Shown: one piece after another, positions 1-6,518 of the stretch
Layout of the letters: each line of letters opens with the position of its first letter
How positions within the stretch are numbered: position 1 is the first letter of the stretch
Assembly: GCA_009776995.1 (NCBI GenBank)
Contig: WRMR01000121.1
Location: 1 to 11,031, forward strand
Direction: 5' to 3'
Length of the DNA: 11,031 nucleotides
Source: Planctomycetaceae bacterium
Lineage (GTDB): Bacteria > Planctomycetota > Planctomycetia > Pirellulales > Thermoguttaceae
Position numbers and translations under genes: made by a program
Notes under the pieces: model-generated
The model's input: only the letters and a program-made list of their open reading frames with translations
Databases searched by the model: none
Told to the model about the DNA's origin: nothing

Positions 1-32
1 CATTCTTGTCAAGACGTCAATACTCGGGTAAT

Positions 33-53
33 ATTATTATTATTATTATTATT
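33..53. repeat. (ATT)7 microsatellite
   Basis: Seven uninterrupted ATT units lie about 230 bases upstream of the NagB-like gene. The rest of the 281-base left flank shows no gene that I can support. The tract is AT-rich spacer and could change length by slippage, but nothing ties it to a promoter. Confidence 0.9.
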
Positions 54-281
54 TGTAAAGGAATATGTGAATTCTCCCGACAGCGCATGGGGATTATGGA
101 CTTATGAGAGCGAACCGCACGAAACATCATATCATAGATCAAATTGCAGTGGTATGTCATGATCGATTTCGACGCCTTAAAAACTTTCGTATCTTTGCGA
201 GTTTCGTATTTCTGAAACACAAAAACTTGTTGCGCTGTTGTATCAATCAATTCCTCTCAACAACGGAAAAAGGTTCAAAAC

Positions 282-1235
282 ATGGCAAATTCTCATCACA
301 ACGGTTCAGTACGTCCGGAAAGTAAAATTGCCCCCGGATGGTGGGATTACACGACACTGGATCATGCGATTCTTGACGACGCCACAAAACTGACAATCAC
401 CGACCTGGCGCATCTGTCCCGCCCCGGATTCAAAATCTGCCTCTATGACAGTGTGGAGGATTTTTACTTGGCCGAGGCACTGGAATACATTGACGCATGG
501 AAACAGGCGACACCGGATTCACCATGCGGGATTTGCGGGCCGATCGGACCGACGGAACAGTTGCCGCTTGTGGCGCGTTTGGTCAACGCGATGGAACTGG
601 ACTTGTCGCACGCCCATTTTTGGGGTATGGACGAGTGGATTGTTAATGGCCGCGCGGTGCCTCCGGATTTCCCGCTCAGTTTTGCGAAAGCCGATATGGA
701 ACTCTGCTTCAACCGGATTCGTGACGATTTGAAAATGCCGTCCGGGAATATTCATTTCCCTTCGGAAGACATTGACGCATTTGTCGCGACCTGGAACGAC
801 GCGCGTTGTCTTGTCATGCAGGGTGGGCAGGGTGACGTCAAGCATTGGGCGTTCAACGACCCGCCGAAACGGGAAGGACGGTATACCGACGTCCCGCCTC
901 CGCCGGAAGTTTACCGGCAATTGGGAACGCGCATCGTTGACCTGCATCCCATGACTCTGATGCAGAATGCCCGAACCAGCGGCGGCGGAGCTTCTCACAA
1001 TGTCCCGCACCATGCCGTGACGGTCGGCCCACAGGAAACCTGGAAAGCGGAAAAAGTCTCCATCTGGCACGCCGGTATGCACGACAATCCTTTTGGAATG
1101 CGTTTGACGGCCTTCATGATTTCCAAGAAGATTGCGGACTCTGCGGTTCCCATGTCCCTGCTGGCGGATCACCCCAATGTGCAGTTCAATTACCTGATTT
1201 CCGCGTTCGGCCACTGCGAAGTGGAAATGCACTGA
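282..1235 (+). CDS. Divergent glucosamine-6-phosphate deaminase (NagB)-like sugar-phosphate isomerase
   Basis: A 317-residue cytosolic protein with the layout of the NagB/6-phosphogluconolactonase fold (COG0363). NagB converts glucosamine-6-phosphate to fructose-6-phosphate and ammonia. Visible matches are a phosphate-loop-like CGPIGPTEQLP (85-95), GMDEW (115-119, cf. NagB MDEY with catalytic Asp72), GGQGDVKHWAFNDP (181-194, cf. NagB GGxGxDGHIAFNEP) and VPHHAVTVG (241-249, cf. VPxxAxTVG). His188 lines up with NagB His143. The general-base Asp141 position reads Val186, with an Asp one residue earlier, and Glu148 reads Asp193. The protein is about 50 residues longer than bacterial NagB, mostly at the N-terminus. 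The ATG at 282 follows GGAAAAAGG at 265-273. No neighbour belongs to amino-sugar metabolism, so the substrate is open. The fold call is fairly sure; the reaction is not. Confidence 0.8.
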   Translation: MANSHHNGSVRPESKIAPGWWDYTTLDHAILDDATKLTITDLAHLSRPGFKICLYDSVEDFYLAEALEYIDAWKQATPDSPCGICGPIGPTEQLPLVARLVNAMELDLSHAHFWGMDEWIVNGRAVPPDFPLSFAKADMELCFNRIRDDLKMPSGNIHFPSEDIDAFVATWNDARCLVMQGGQGDVKHWAFNDPPKREGRYTDVPPPPEVYRQLGTRIVDLHPMTLMQNARTSGGGASHNVPHHAVTVGPQETWKAEKVSIWHAGMHDNPFGMRLTAFMISKKIADSAVPMSLLADHPNVQFNYLISAFGHCEVEMH

Positions 1236-1252
1236 GGTCTCACGCAAAAATC

Positions 1253-1278
1253 ACGTGAACATTTAACGTGAACATTTA
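1253..1278. repeat. 13-bp perfect tandem duplication
   Basis: The 13-mer ACGTGAACATTTA occurs twice with no gap (1253-1265 and 1266-1278), 17 bases after the NagB-like stop codon. It looks like a recent slippage duplication. No function is apparent. Confidence 0.9.
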
Positions 1279-1325
1279 ATCAGAGCCGCGACGGTCACGG
1301 CGTGATGGCCGATTGTTTAACACCC

Positions 1326-1461
1326 CGAAGACACGAATGACCACGAAGGGATTTGTTTCTCGCAAAGAAATCATGATTGAAAATCTCTGCGTCCCCGGCG
1401 ATCTCTGTGTGAAATGACTTTCATCACATCTTCTTCGTGTCACTTCGTGCTTTCGTGGTGA
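1326..1461. repeat. Dispersed intergenic repeat, copy A (CCACGAAG family)
   Basis: The element has inverted ends: ACACGAATGACCACGAAG (1331-1348) is answered by TTCGTGTCACTTCGTGCTTTCGTGG near 1434-1458. Its interior is rich in CTCTGCG and CTCTGTG. Bases 1331-1415 match the reverse complement of 6346-6430 at about 65 of 85 positions by hand alignment without gaps. A short open frame across it on the minus strand is a by-product of the repeat and not a gene. Confidence 0.75.
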
Positions 1462-1761
1462 AAAACAAAACCCGTGAATGCTTACCCCTGCCCTTCTTCG
1501 TTGGATTATCAAACGCCAAATCAAGTGGAAGCAAAATATTTTGACACGCAATTTGAATTGACTGCGATGGCGAAGTGAAGTAGAATTTTAGAATCCGGTG
1601 AAACGGAGGCAGACTCTCCTGAGAATCAACCTGTCAGGGAAAAACCGGAGGGATGACACATCCCGGCATCGTCGGGGAGACGCGTTGAGAAAACCTGACG
1701 ATGCACTGCTTTTCCGAAGAAGAAATGCGGATTCCCTCATGCCTGAGAAAACCTGAAAAAA

Positions 1762-1786
1762 GTTGACGTCAACCGTTGATATCAAC
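1762..1786. promoter_or_regulatory. Tandem 12-bp palindromes, candidate operator
   Basis: GTTGACGTCAAC (1762-1773) and GTTGATATCAAC (1775-1786) are both perfect palindromes. Together they fit the consensus GTTGAYRTCAAC, and their centres are 13 bp apart. A third GTTG half follows at 1787-1790. The pair ends 56 bases before the HAD gene start, a usual place for a dimeric regulator to bind cooperatively. The regulator is unknown, and no clear -10 box accompanies the TTGACG inside the first site. Confidence 0.5.
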
Positions 1787-1842
1787 GTTGTATCTGCTCG
1801 TTTTGACTGGAGCATGTCAAGGCACTCACACAAGGAAACACA

Positions 1843-2637
1843 TTGGAAATCATTCGCAAACCCCGACCGACGGAACCGCTTCGGGCGGCAATTTTTGATT
1901 TTGACGGCACGCTGAGTCTTATTCGCGAAGGCTGGCAGCAGATCATGCTCCCGTATTTCACCGACGTGCTGAACGAAACACCGGGTGGCGAATCGCCTGC
2001 GGAAATCGCGCATTGTGTCCGTGAGTTCGTTGATCTTCAGACGGGCAAGCAGACGATTTACCAGTGCATCCGCCTGGCCGAGGAAGTCACCCGGTGCGGT
2101 GGGGTGCCTTTGGAACCGATGGCGTACAAGGCGGAGTACCACCGCCGGCTGAGCGAACGCATTGCCGGTCGGATTGCCGGGCTGAAATCGGGCGACGATC
2201 CGGAAAAGCATGTCGTCCCCGGTTCGTACCAGGTGTTGGACATGTTGCGAAATCACGGACTGACCCTGTACCTGGCCAGCGGGACGGACGAAATTTATGT
2301 CCGCGAGGAGGCCGAACTGCTGCAACTGACGCAGTATTTCGACGGCGGCGTTTACGGCGCGCAGGACGATTACAAGACCTTCTCGAAAGCGATGGTCATC
2401 GCGCGGATCATCGACGAGCGGAATCTCAACGGCCCCGAACTGGTCGGCTTCGGCGACGGTTACGTCGAAATTGAAAACATCAGCAAAATCAACGGTTTTG
2501 CGGTCGGCGTGGCGTCGAATGAATCGGAGCGTTGCGGCATTGACGAATGGAAACGCAGCCGACTCATCAATGCCGGTGCCGACTGGATCATCCCCGATTT
2601 TACCGGAACGCCGGAATTGGAAACGCGGCTTTTTTAG
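1843..2637 (+). CDS. HAD-superfamily phosphatase
   Basis: A 264-residue cytosolic hydrolase of the haloacid dehalogenase superfamily, which works through a phospho-aspartate intermediate. Motif I is IFDFDGTLS (17-25; nucleophile Asp19, acid/base Asp21). Motif II is YLASGT (143-148). A lysine at 178 or 182 (DDYKTFSK) can serve as motif III, and GFGDGYVEIE (202-211) is motif IV with Asp205. About 100 residues between motifs I and II form an alpha-helical type C1 cap. The C-terminal INAGADWIIPDF is typical of phosphoglycolate-phosphatase-like members. The start is TTG at 1843, preceded by AAGGAA (1832-1837); no in-frame ATG lies just upstream. It stands alone in its transcription direction, after the paired palindromes. 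The substrate cannot be told from sequence. Confidence 0.88.
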   Translation: MEIIRKPRPTEPLRAAIFDFDGTLSLIREGWQQIMLPYFTDVLNETPGGESPAEIAHCVREFVDLQTGKQTIYQCIRLAEEVTRCGGVPLEPMAYKAEYHRRLSERIAGRIAGLKSGDDPEKHVVPGSYQVLDMLRNHGLTLYLASGTDEIYVREEAELLQLTQYFDGGVYGAQDDYKTFSKAMVIARIIDERNLNGPELVGFGDGYVEIENISKINGFAVGVASNESERCGIDEWKRSRLINAGADWIIPDFTGTPELETRLF

Positions 2638-2645
2638 GAAGCCGC
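2625..2645 (+). terminator. Hairpin over the HAD stop codon
   Basis: GCGGCTT (2625-2631) and AAGCCGC (2639-2645) pair perfectly around a 7-base loop that includes part of the stop codon. A second possible stem, CCGCC/GGCGG (2642-2646 with 2655-2659), overlaps it. It lies between convergent genes, where a bidirectional terminator would be expected, but no T-tract follows on either strand. Intrinsic termination is therefore unproven. Confidence 0.3.
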
Positions 2646-2715
2646 CGACCTCTTGGCGGGAGTGGGGGCAGTCAAAGGCCAACAAAAGATACTTGGGGGG
2701 GTAACTGCCAATGCC

Positions 2716-3561
2716 TCATGCATCAACCGGTTTTTCAGACGGGTCGAGCGGGTTGAATTTACCCATCGCGCGGGCGAACACCGCGACGCAGATCAATGCA
2801 ACATCGGCTTCGCGGAGAACACGGGCCAGTTCGTTGCAGGTTGCTCCGGTCGTCATGATATCGTCAACGATCAGCACGCGCTTCCCTGCCACAGCGTTTT
2901 TGCGACCGACCAACGCAAAGGCACCGCGCATGTTGTGATAGCGTTGTCGCGGTTTGAGATGAAATTGCGGCTTCGTATAGCGTATGCGGCGAACGATGTG
3001 TGTGCCGACCGGAACACCCAAAGCGTGCCCGATTTCCCTGGCGAAAAAGACGGGATTGTTGGTCCCGCGAAAGAACCGCCTCGCATAGTGCATCGGCACT
3101 GGCACGACCACTTCCGGTGCGATGTTCCGCAGTTCGTTACCGCGCGTTTTGAGGAACAACTTCGCCATGTTCGTTGCCAGGATGCCATCGCGATCACTTT
3201 TCATGTCGAGAATGAGCGAACGCAACAACTCGGTGTAATGCCCCAGCACGATGGCTCGCGAAAAGCGGTGTTCCTGCCGGACGCATTCCCGACATCCCGG
3301 CTTGGCTTGTTGCGATTCCCCCACATTCGGCACCAGACGCCCGATTGCCCCGCACGAAGGACAGTATTCCGACGTTTCAACGATCATCCGCCGACAACAT
3401 TCGCCGCAGTAAAAGTGCGATAAATCCCATCGGTCAAGCGGCTCGAAACAGGCGAGACAGTTCGGCGGGCAGACCAGATCGGCCACCCCGGAAAAAAAGC
3501 GTTTTGTGACAAACGCCAAATTTCGCGGCCATGACCACAGGACAGGCGGGGTTGTTGTCAT
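2716..3561 (-). CDS. comF: ComF family phosphoribosyltransferase-like protein
   Basis: A 281-residue ComF/GntX-type protein. The N-terminal third carries zinc-ribbon cysteines: C31, C35 and C38 (CPPNCLAC), C52 and C55 (CGEC), C67 and C70 (CPSC), and C90 and C93 (CREC). The rest is a type I phosphoribosyltransferase domain with VVPVPMH (152-158) and the PRPP-binding loop VLIVDDIMTTGAT (229-241). In Bacillus, ComF works in DNA uptake; in most bacteria the role is undefined. I start at the ATG at 3561 because GGGGAGG (3571-3577) sits 9 bases upstream. A TTG at 3579 in frame overlaps that site and is less likely. It lies 59 bases after gltA on the same strand, so the two may be co-transcribed, though no functional link is known. 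No other competence gene is in view. Confidence 0.88.
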   Translation of the reverse strand: MTTTPPVLWSWPRNLAFVTKRFFSGVADLVCPPNCLACFEPLDRWDLSHFYCGECCRRMIVETSEYCPSCGAIGRLVPNVGESQQAKPGCRECVRQEHRFSRAIVLGHYTELLRSLILDMKSDRDGILATNMAKLFLKTRGNELRNIAPEVVVPVPMHYARRFFRGTNNPVFFAREIGHALGVPVGTHIVRRIRYTKPQFHLKPRQRYHNMRGAFALVGRKNAVAGKRVLIVDDIMTTGATCNELARVLREADVALICVAVFARAMGKFNPLDPSEKPVDA

Positions 3562-3620
3562 GGTGAAAAGCCTCCCCAAGAGTGGCTGTTTACGGGTGTT
3601 AAAAATTATTCGCTATTCAC

Positions 3621-4916
3621 TCATGACCTTTCTTTCAATGGAATATAATCGGTGATATCGTTTCCCTCATACACCTGACGCGGGCGAATGATGCGGTTGG
3701 TCGGATTGTCGTGCTGTTCTTTCCAGTGGGCGATCCAGCCGGGCAGACGTCCGATGGCAAAAATCACGGTGAACATGTTCGTTGGGATGCCGATCGCGCG
3801 GAGCAGGATACCGCTGTAAAAATCGACGTTCGGATACAGCTTCCGATCGACGAAATACTGATCGCTCAACGCAAGTTCTTCCAGTTTGCGGGCAATGTCC
3901 AACAGCGGGTCCTGGTGTTGGAGTTGTGCAAAAACCTTGTCGCACGCCGCCTTAAGAATTTTCGCCCGCGGGTCGTAATTCTTGTAAACGCGATGCCCGA
4001 ATCCAAACAGGCGGAACGGATTGGCCTTGTCTTTGGCCGCTTCAATGCACTGTTCCGGCGTCAAGCCGCCCGCGTAAATGCCATCGAGCATTTTCATGAC
4101 CTCGACATTCGCTCCGCCGTGCAACGATCCCCAAAGCGCACTGACCCCTGCCGAACAGGATGAAAACATGTTTGCCAGTGACGAGCCGACGACACGGACC
4201 GTTGCCGTGCTGCAATTCTGTTCGTGGTCGGCGTGCAGGATGAGAATCAGGTTCATCGCGTCTTCGATTTCCGGCGTGATTTCGTAATGCAAATAGGGAT
4301 ACGAGAACATCATGTGCAGGAAATTGGCCACATAACGCAATTTTGGGTTTGGGTAAATGATCGGCAATCCCTGCGAACGGCGGTACGAATAGGCGGCAAT
4401 CGTTCGAACCGTACTGATCATGCGGGCGGCGACTTCGGTCAATTGTTCATCATCGTCCAGCGTCAGATAACCCTTGTAATAACAAGCCATTTCGCTGATC
4501 GCGGCGGATAAACTGGCCATCGGTGGGGCACTTGGCGGCAACATTTCGATGCGTTGGCGCAATCCTTCGTGCAACAGTGCGTTGTTCGTCAGACGGGCTC
4601 GGAAATCGAGCAGCTCATCCTGAGTGGGAAGTCTTCCGAAAATCAACAGCCAAGCTGTTTCAACAAAGTTCGGCGACTCGTTGTCGAATTGCTCAATCGG
4701 GATGCCGCGATAGCGCAAGATGCCCGCGTCACCGTCGATGTACGTAATTTTACTCCGGCACAAGCCCGTGTTGGCCAGCGACGGATCATACGTGATCATA
4801 CGGTGTTCGTCATACAACTTGCCGATGTCAATGGCCTTGGTGCCGTCCGTGCCCGTGTAAACAGGAAGCTCAATCTGCTTGCCGTCAATGGTCAAAATGG
4901 CTTTTTCTTCCGACAT
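3621..4916 (-). CDS. gltA: Citrate synthase
   Basis: A 431-residue citrate synthase that condenses acetyl-CoA and oxaloacetate into citrate at the entry of the TCA cycle. The length is close to E. coli GltA (427). The three catalytic residues are present: the histidine of GSLHGGAN (His266), the histidine of GFGHRVYKNYDPRA (His308) and the aspartate of YPNVDFYSG (Asp365). LHADHEQN (227-234) and the C-terminal arginine in RPRQVYEG are also conserved. The N-terminal beta region (IDGKQIELPVYTGTDG) matches the hexameric bacterial type that can be inhibited by NADH. I chose the ATG at 4916; a TTG at 4931 would add five residues. Upstream is the repeat-filled gap after tsaB, so gltA probably has its own promoter, though none stands out. 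comF follows. Confidence 0.97.
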   Translation of the reverse strand: MSEEKAILTIDGKQIELPVYTGTDGTKAIDIGKLYDEHRMITYDPSLANTGLCRSKITYIDGDAGILRYRGIPIEQFDNESPNFVETAWLLIFGRLPTQDELLDFRARLTNNALLHEGLRQRIEMLPPSAPPMASLSAAISEMACYYKGYLTLDDDEQLTEVAARMISTVRTIAAYSYRRSQGLPIIYPNPKLRYVANFLHMMFSYPYLHYEITPEIEDAMNLILILHADHEQNCSTATVRVVGSSLANMFSSCSAGVSALWGSLHGGANVEVMKMLDGIYAGGLTPEQCIEAAKDKANPFRLFGFGHRVYKNYDPRAKILKAACDKVFAQLQHQDPLLDIARKLEELALSDQYFVDRKLYPNVDFYSGILLRAIGIPTNMFTVIFAIGRLPGWIAHWKEQHDNPTNRIIRPRQVYEGNDITDYIPLKERS

Positions 4917-5246
4917 GGGGTGTTCTTTCAATCAGTGAGGAGTTAAGGAGTGAGAAGTTAGAAGCCGTACCAAAATAACGTTGAAAAAGTAACAGGTATT
5001 CCTTGTCCCGTTAGGGACAGGATATTGGTAACAAGGATTTTCTCTACCACAACCAGCGTCCCGTTAGGGACGCAATCGAATATGACGTATTGCGTACCTG
5101 ACGGCACACGGAGTTATTTTATCATCCTTTGTTTCTACCAAAATTTTGTCCCTAACGGGACAGGGAAGATGTTACCGAACATATTTGACGCACAATTCTT
5201 AGGAGTGTGCAACAAGGAGCTTTTGGCTTCAAACAACTCCACACTC
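4917..5246. other. Repeat-filled spacer between tsaB and gltA
   Basis: The gap holds no gene. It contains TTARGAGTG-type repeats at its edges (4943-4954, 5199-5209, 5240-5250) enclosing an element with inverted hairpin ends (4989-5175). I see no clear gltA promoter here. Confidence 0.75.
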
Positions 5247-5264
5247 TTAATTCCGCACTCCTAA
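4943..5264. repeat. TTARGAGTG repeat copies flanking the tsaB-gltA gap
   Basis: Four related motifs are seen: TTAAGGAGTGAG at 4943-4954 (+), TTAGGAGTGTG at 5199-5209 (+), TTAAGAGTGTG at 5240-5250 (-) and TTAGGAGTGC at 5255-5264 (-). The second and third can form an 11-bp stem with one G-T pair around a 30-base loop. The last copy encodes the final residues of TsaB (LGVRN). Confidence 0.6.
4989..5175. mobile_element. Small non-autonomous element with hairpin-bearing inverted ends (REP/MITE-like)
   Basis: The left end (4989-5019) and the reverse complement of the right end (5147-5175) both begin GTAACA, continue through TTCC and finish with TGTCCCGTTAGGGACA. They differ by a 2-base gap and a few changes. 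Each end holds a 6-bp stem, TGTCCC/GGGACA, around a GTTA or TAAC tetraloop. A third hairpin, CGTCCCGTTAGGGACG, lies inside at 5057-5072. The element is about 187 bp with no coding capacity. Stem-loops of this type resemble REP elements mobilised by IS200/IS605-like tyrosine transposases (RAYTs); that link is inference. Confidence 0.55.
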
Positions 5265-5990
5265 CTTTTCTTCCGCCGCGCTGGGGCGCGAGTAATAGGG
5301 TTGCAAGGTCAACATGTCATCCGATTTGCCAGAGAACAACCGTTCCCAGGCGATGCGCGAAACACCACCGGCATTTGGCGACCATAACGATTCGTCAAGC
5401 AACTGCGCGGCTTCCGGCCTCTGTGCGGCAATTTTGGACAAAACCGGCCCGGCAAAAGCCAAGTGACCTCCTTGAGTATCCGCCAGTGTCCACCATGCGT
5501 CAAAGGTCAACAACCGTCGTTCATCGACCGGTTCCGGGAACAATTCGCCCACAAAATGCCGACTTGGTATCATCCGGAACGTTTGGGCCGACACTTCGCC
5601 GCGTTGGGCGTCAACAGCCGTCGTGACAAGCTGCCCATTTTGCCATTTTGAGACTTGCTCATCGTCTCCCGTAAGGCACACGTTGGCCGCAATAGCCTGT
5701 AAGGTGTTGACACCAAGCAACTTGGCATCGACGGCATAAGCCAGCATTCGACCCGTTGCCAACCCGATCCGCAATCCGGTAAACGATCCCGGCCCAAGTG
5801 CCACGGCCACAGCGTCAAGTGACTTGATCGGCCAATCGACCTGCCACAACGCCGTCTGAATCGTTGGCGTCAACGATTGCGCGCTCCGTTGGCCATCGGG
5901 TAACTCATATTGCAACAATATCTTGCCATCAAGTGACAAAGCAATACTGCCGCGTTTTTCGGTCGTTTCAATGGCAAGTAATTGAGTCAC
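5247..5990 (-). CDS. tsaB: tRNA threonylcarbamoyladenosine biosynthesis protein TsaB
   Basis: A 247-residue TsaB (YeaZ) protein. TsaB is the non-catalytic ASKHA-fold partner that dimerises with TsaD in the complex that puts threonylcarbamoyl on A37 of ANN-decoding tRNAs. Visible marks are LLAIETT (4-10), LGPGSFTGLRIGLATGR (65-81), VDAQRGEV (126-133) and the C-terminal YYSRPSAAEEK (232-242). I start at GTG 5990, which puts LLAIETT near residue 4 as in other TsaB proteins. A TTG at 6026 would add 12 residues with no family likeness and has no ribosome site. A TATAAT at 6046-6051 on this strand is suitably placed. The last codons (LGVRN) and the stop come from a TTAGGAGTG repeat. TsaD, TsaE and TsaC are not in the window. 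Confidence 0.92.
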   Translation of the reverse strand: MTQLLAIETTEKRGSIALSLDGKILLQYELPDGQRSAQSLTPTIQTALWQVDWPIKSLDAVAVALGPGSFTGLRIGLATGRMLAYAVDAKLLGVNTLQAIAANVCLTGDDEQVSKWQNGQLVTTAVDAQRGEVSAQTFRMIPSRHFVGELFPEPVDERRLLTFDAWWTLADTQGGHLAFAGPVLSKIAAQRPEAAQLLDESLWSPNAGGVSRIAWERLFSGKSDDMLTLQPYYSRPSAAEEKLGVRN

Positions 5991-6045
5991 ATGAATACAA
6001 TCCGCAGTCTTGTGGTTTCTGCACAAATGTCAGTCGCATGACGCT

Positions 6046-6072
6046 ATTATACCGATTACCCGCAAAAAACAA
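6046..6072 (-). promoter_or_regulatory. Candidate sigma-70-type promoter of tsaB
   Basis: On the minus strand a perfect TATAAT (6046-6051) is preceded, 15 bases upstream, by TTGTTT (6067-6072), a weak -35. The -10 lies about 55 bases before the GTG start of tsaB. The -10 match is strong, but the short spacer and poor -35 make this moderate. Confidence 0.4.
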
Positions 6073-6245
6073 GGCAGGACTCCACAAGGATGACAATCTT
6101 CCGGCAACTGAGAACAAATCGCGGTCCAATGAGTGGATCAATCGCGCCGCTTCATTGTATTATTCACACATATTGAATTTCGGTGATATTCTTGCCACAC
6201 TTACCGGGAATTAATCAAACAATAATCAAAGCGACAAACGAACCT

Positions 6246-6274
6246 TTGCATAAACCCGGCTCTTGGTGTATAAA
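6246..6274 (+). promoter_or_regulatory. Candidate promoter of pdxA
   Basis: TTGCAT (6246-6251) and TATAAA (6269-6274) are 17 bases apart. They are about 245 bases from the pdxA start, with the dispersed repeat lying between, so the transcript would carry the repeat in its leader. The -35 is weak. Confidence 0.3.
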
Positions 6275-6345
6275 TTTGTTGCAAGTGTTCTTGGTTTTTT
6301 TTTCTCACCCCGAATAAATACACAAAGAAAATGAGTCTGAGAAGA

Positions 6346-6430
6346 ATTTCTCGCAGAGTTCGCAAAGATCACAGAGATTTTTAGTCAATATTTCTCTGCG
6401 AGAGACAAAATCCTTCGTGGTTTTTCGTGG
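6346..6430. repeat. Dispersed intergenic repeat, copy B (CCACGAAG family)
   Basis: This copy is inverted relative to the one at 1331-1415 and agrees with it at about 65 of 85 positions by hand. It holds a perfect inverted repeat, TCTCGCAGAG (6349-6358) with CTCTGCGAGA (6394-6403), able to form a 10-bp stem. It ends 88 bases before pdxA. Confidence 0.75.
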
Positions 6431-6518
6431 GGAATACTGCGAATCCGAGGAGTCGGTTATGAATATCCCCCCAAGGACAACAAGCCGCCGTTTCACTTAG
6501 AGTTATAGGATGTCGTCC

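Larger units (their letters stand above)
1236..1842. other. Gene-free spacer with repeats and candidate operator
   Basis: These 607 bases between the NagB-like and HAD genes hold no believable gene. They contain a 13-bp tandem duplication (1253-1278), a palindrome-ended dispersed repeat (about 1326-1461), an AAACCCGTGA motif (1467-1476) and paired palindromes (1762-1786). A TAGAAT at 1581-1586 with TTGACT at 1556-1561 has a 19-base spacer and is only a weak promoter candidate. Confidence 0.7.
5991..6518. other. Divergent spacer between tsaB and pdxA
   Basis: These 528 bases have no supported gene. They hold candidate promoters for tsaB (6046-6072, -) and pdxA (6246-6274, +), a T8 run near 6296-6303 and copy B of the dispersed repeat (6346-6430). 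A short minus-strand open frame across the repeat encodes cysteine/leucine-rich text typical of this repeat read out of context. Confidence 0.7.

Noticed and set aside
519..1247. 242-codon minus-strand frame
   Set aside because: It is antisense to the NagB-like gene and shows no family resemblance.
1276..1551. Small minus-strand frame, with a similar one at 6305-6496
   Set aside because: Both are translations of the CCACGAAG repeat. The text rich in NLCDLCELC-like strings is a known by-product of such repeats, not a protein.
1588..2685. Long open frame on the minus strand (365 codons) across the HAD gene
   Set aside because: It is antisense to a gene with all HAD motifs, has no recognisable family, and its arginine- and phenylalanine-rich text is typical of a shadow frame.
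2653..3423. 256-codon plus-strand frame
   Set aside because: It is antisense to comF, which has the PRPP-binding loop and zinc-ribbon cysteines.
4989..5175. Possible CRISPR array because of three repeated units
   Set aside because: The units are only 16 bp, one is inverted, the spacing is unequal (37 and 74 bases between units), and no cas gene is near.
5199..5250. 11-bp stem as an intrinsic terminator of tsaB
   Set aside because: The loop is 30 bases and no T-tract follows on the minus strand; it is better explained by inverted TTAGGAGTG repeats.
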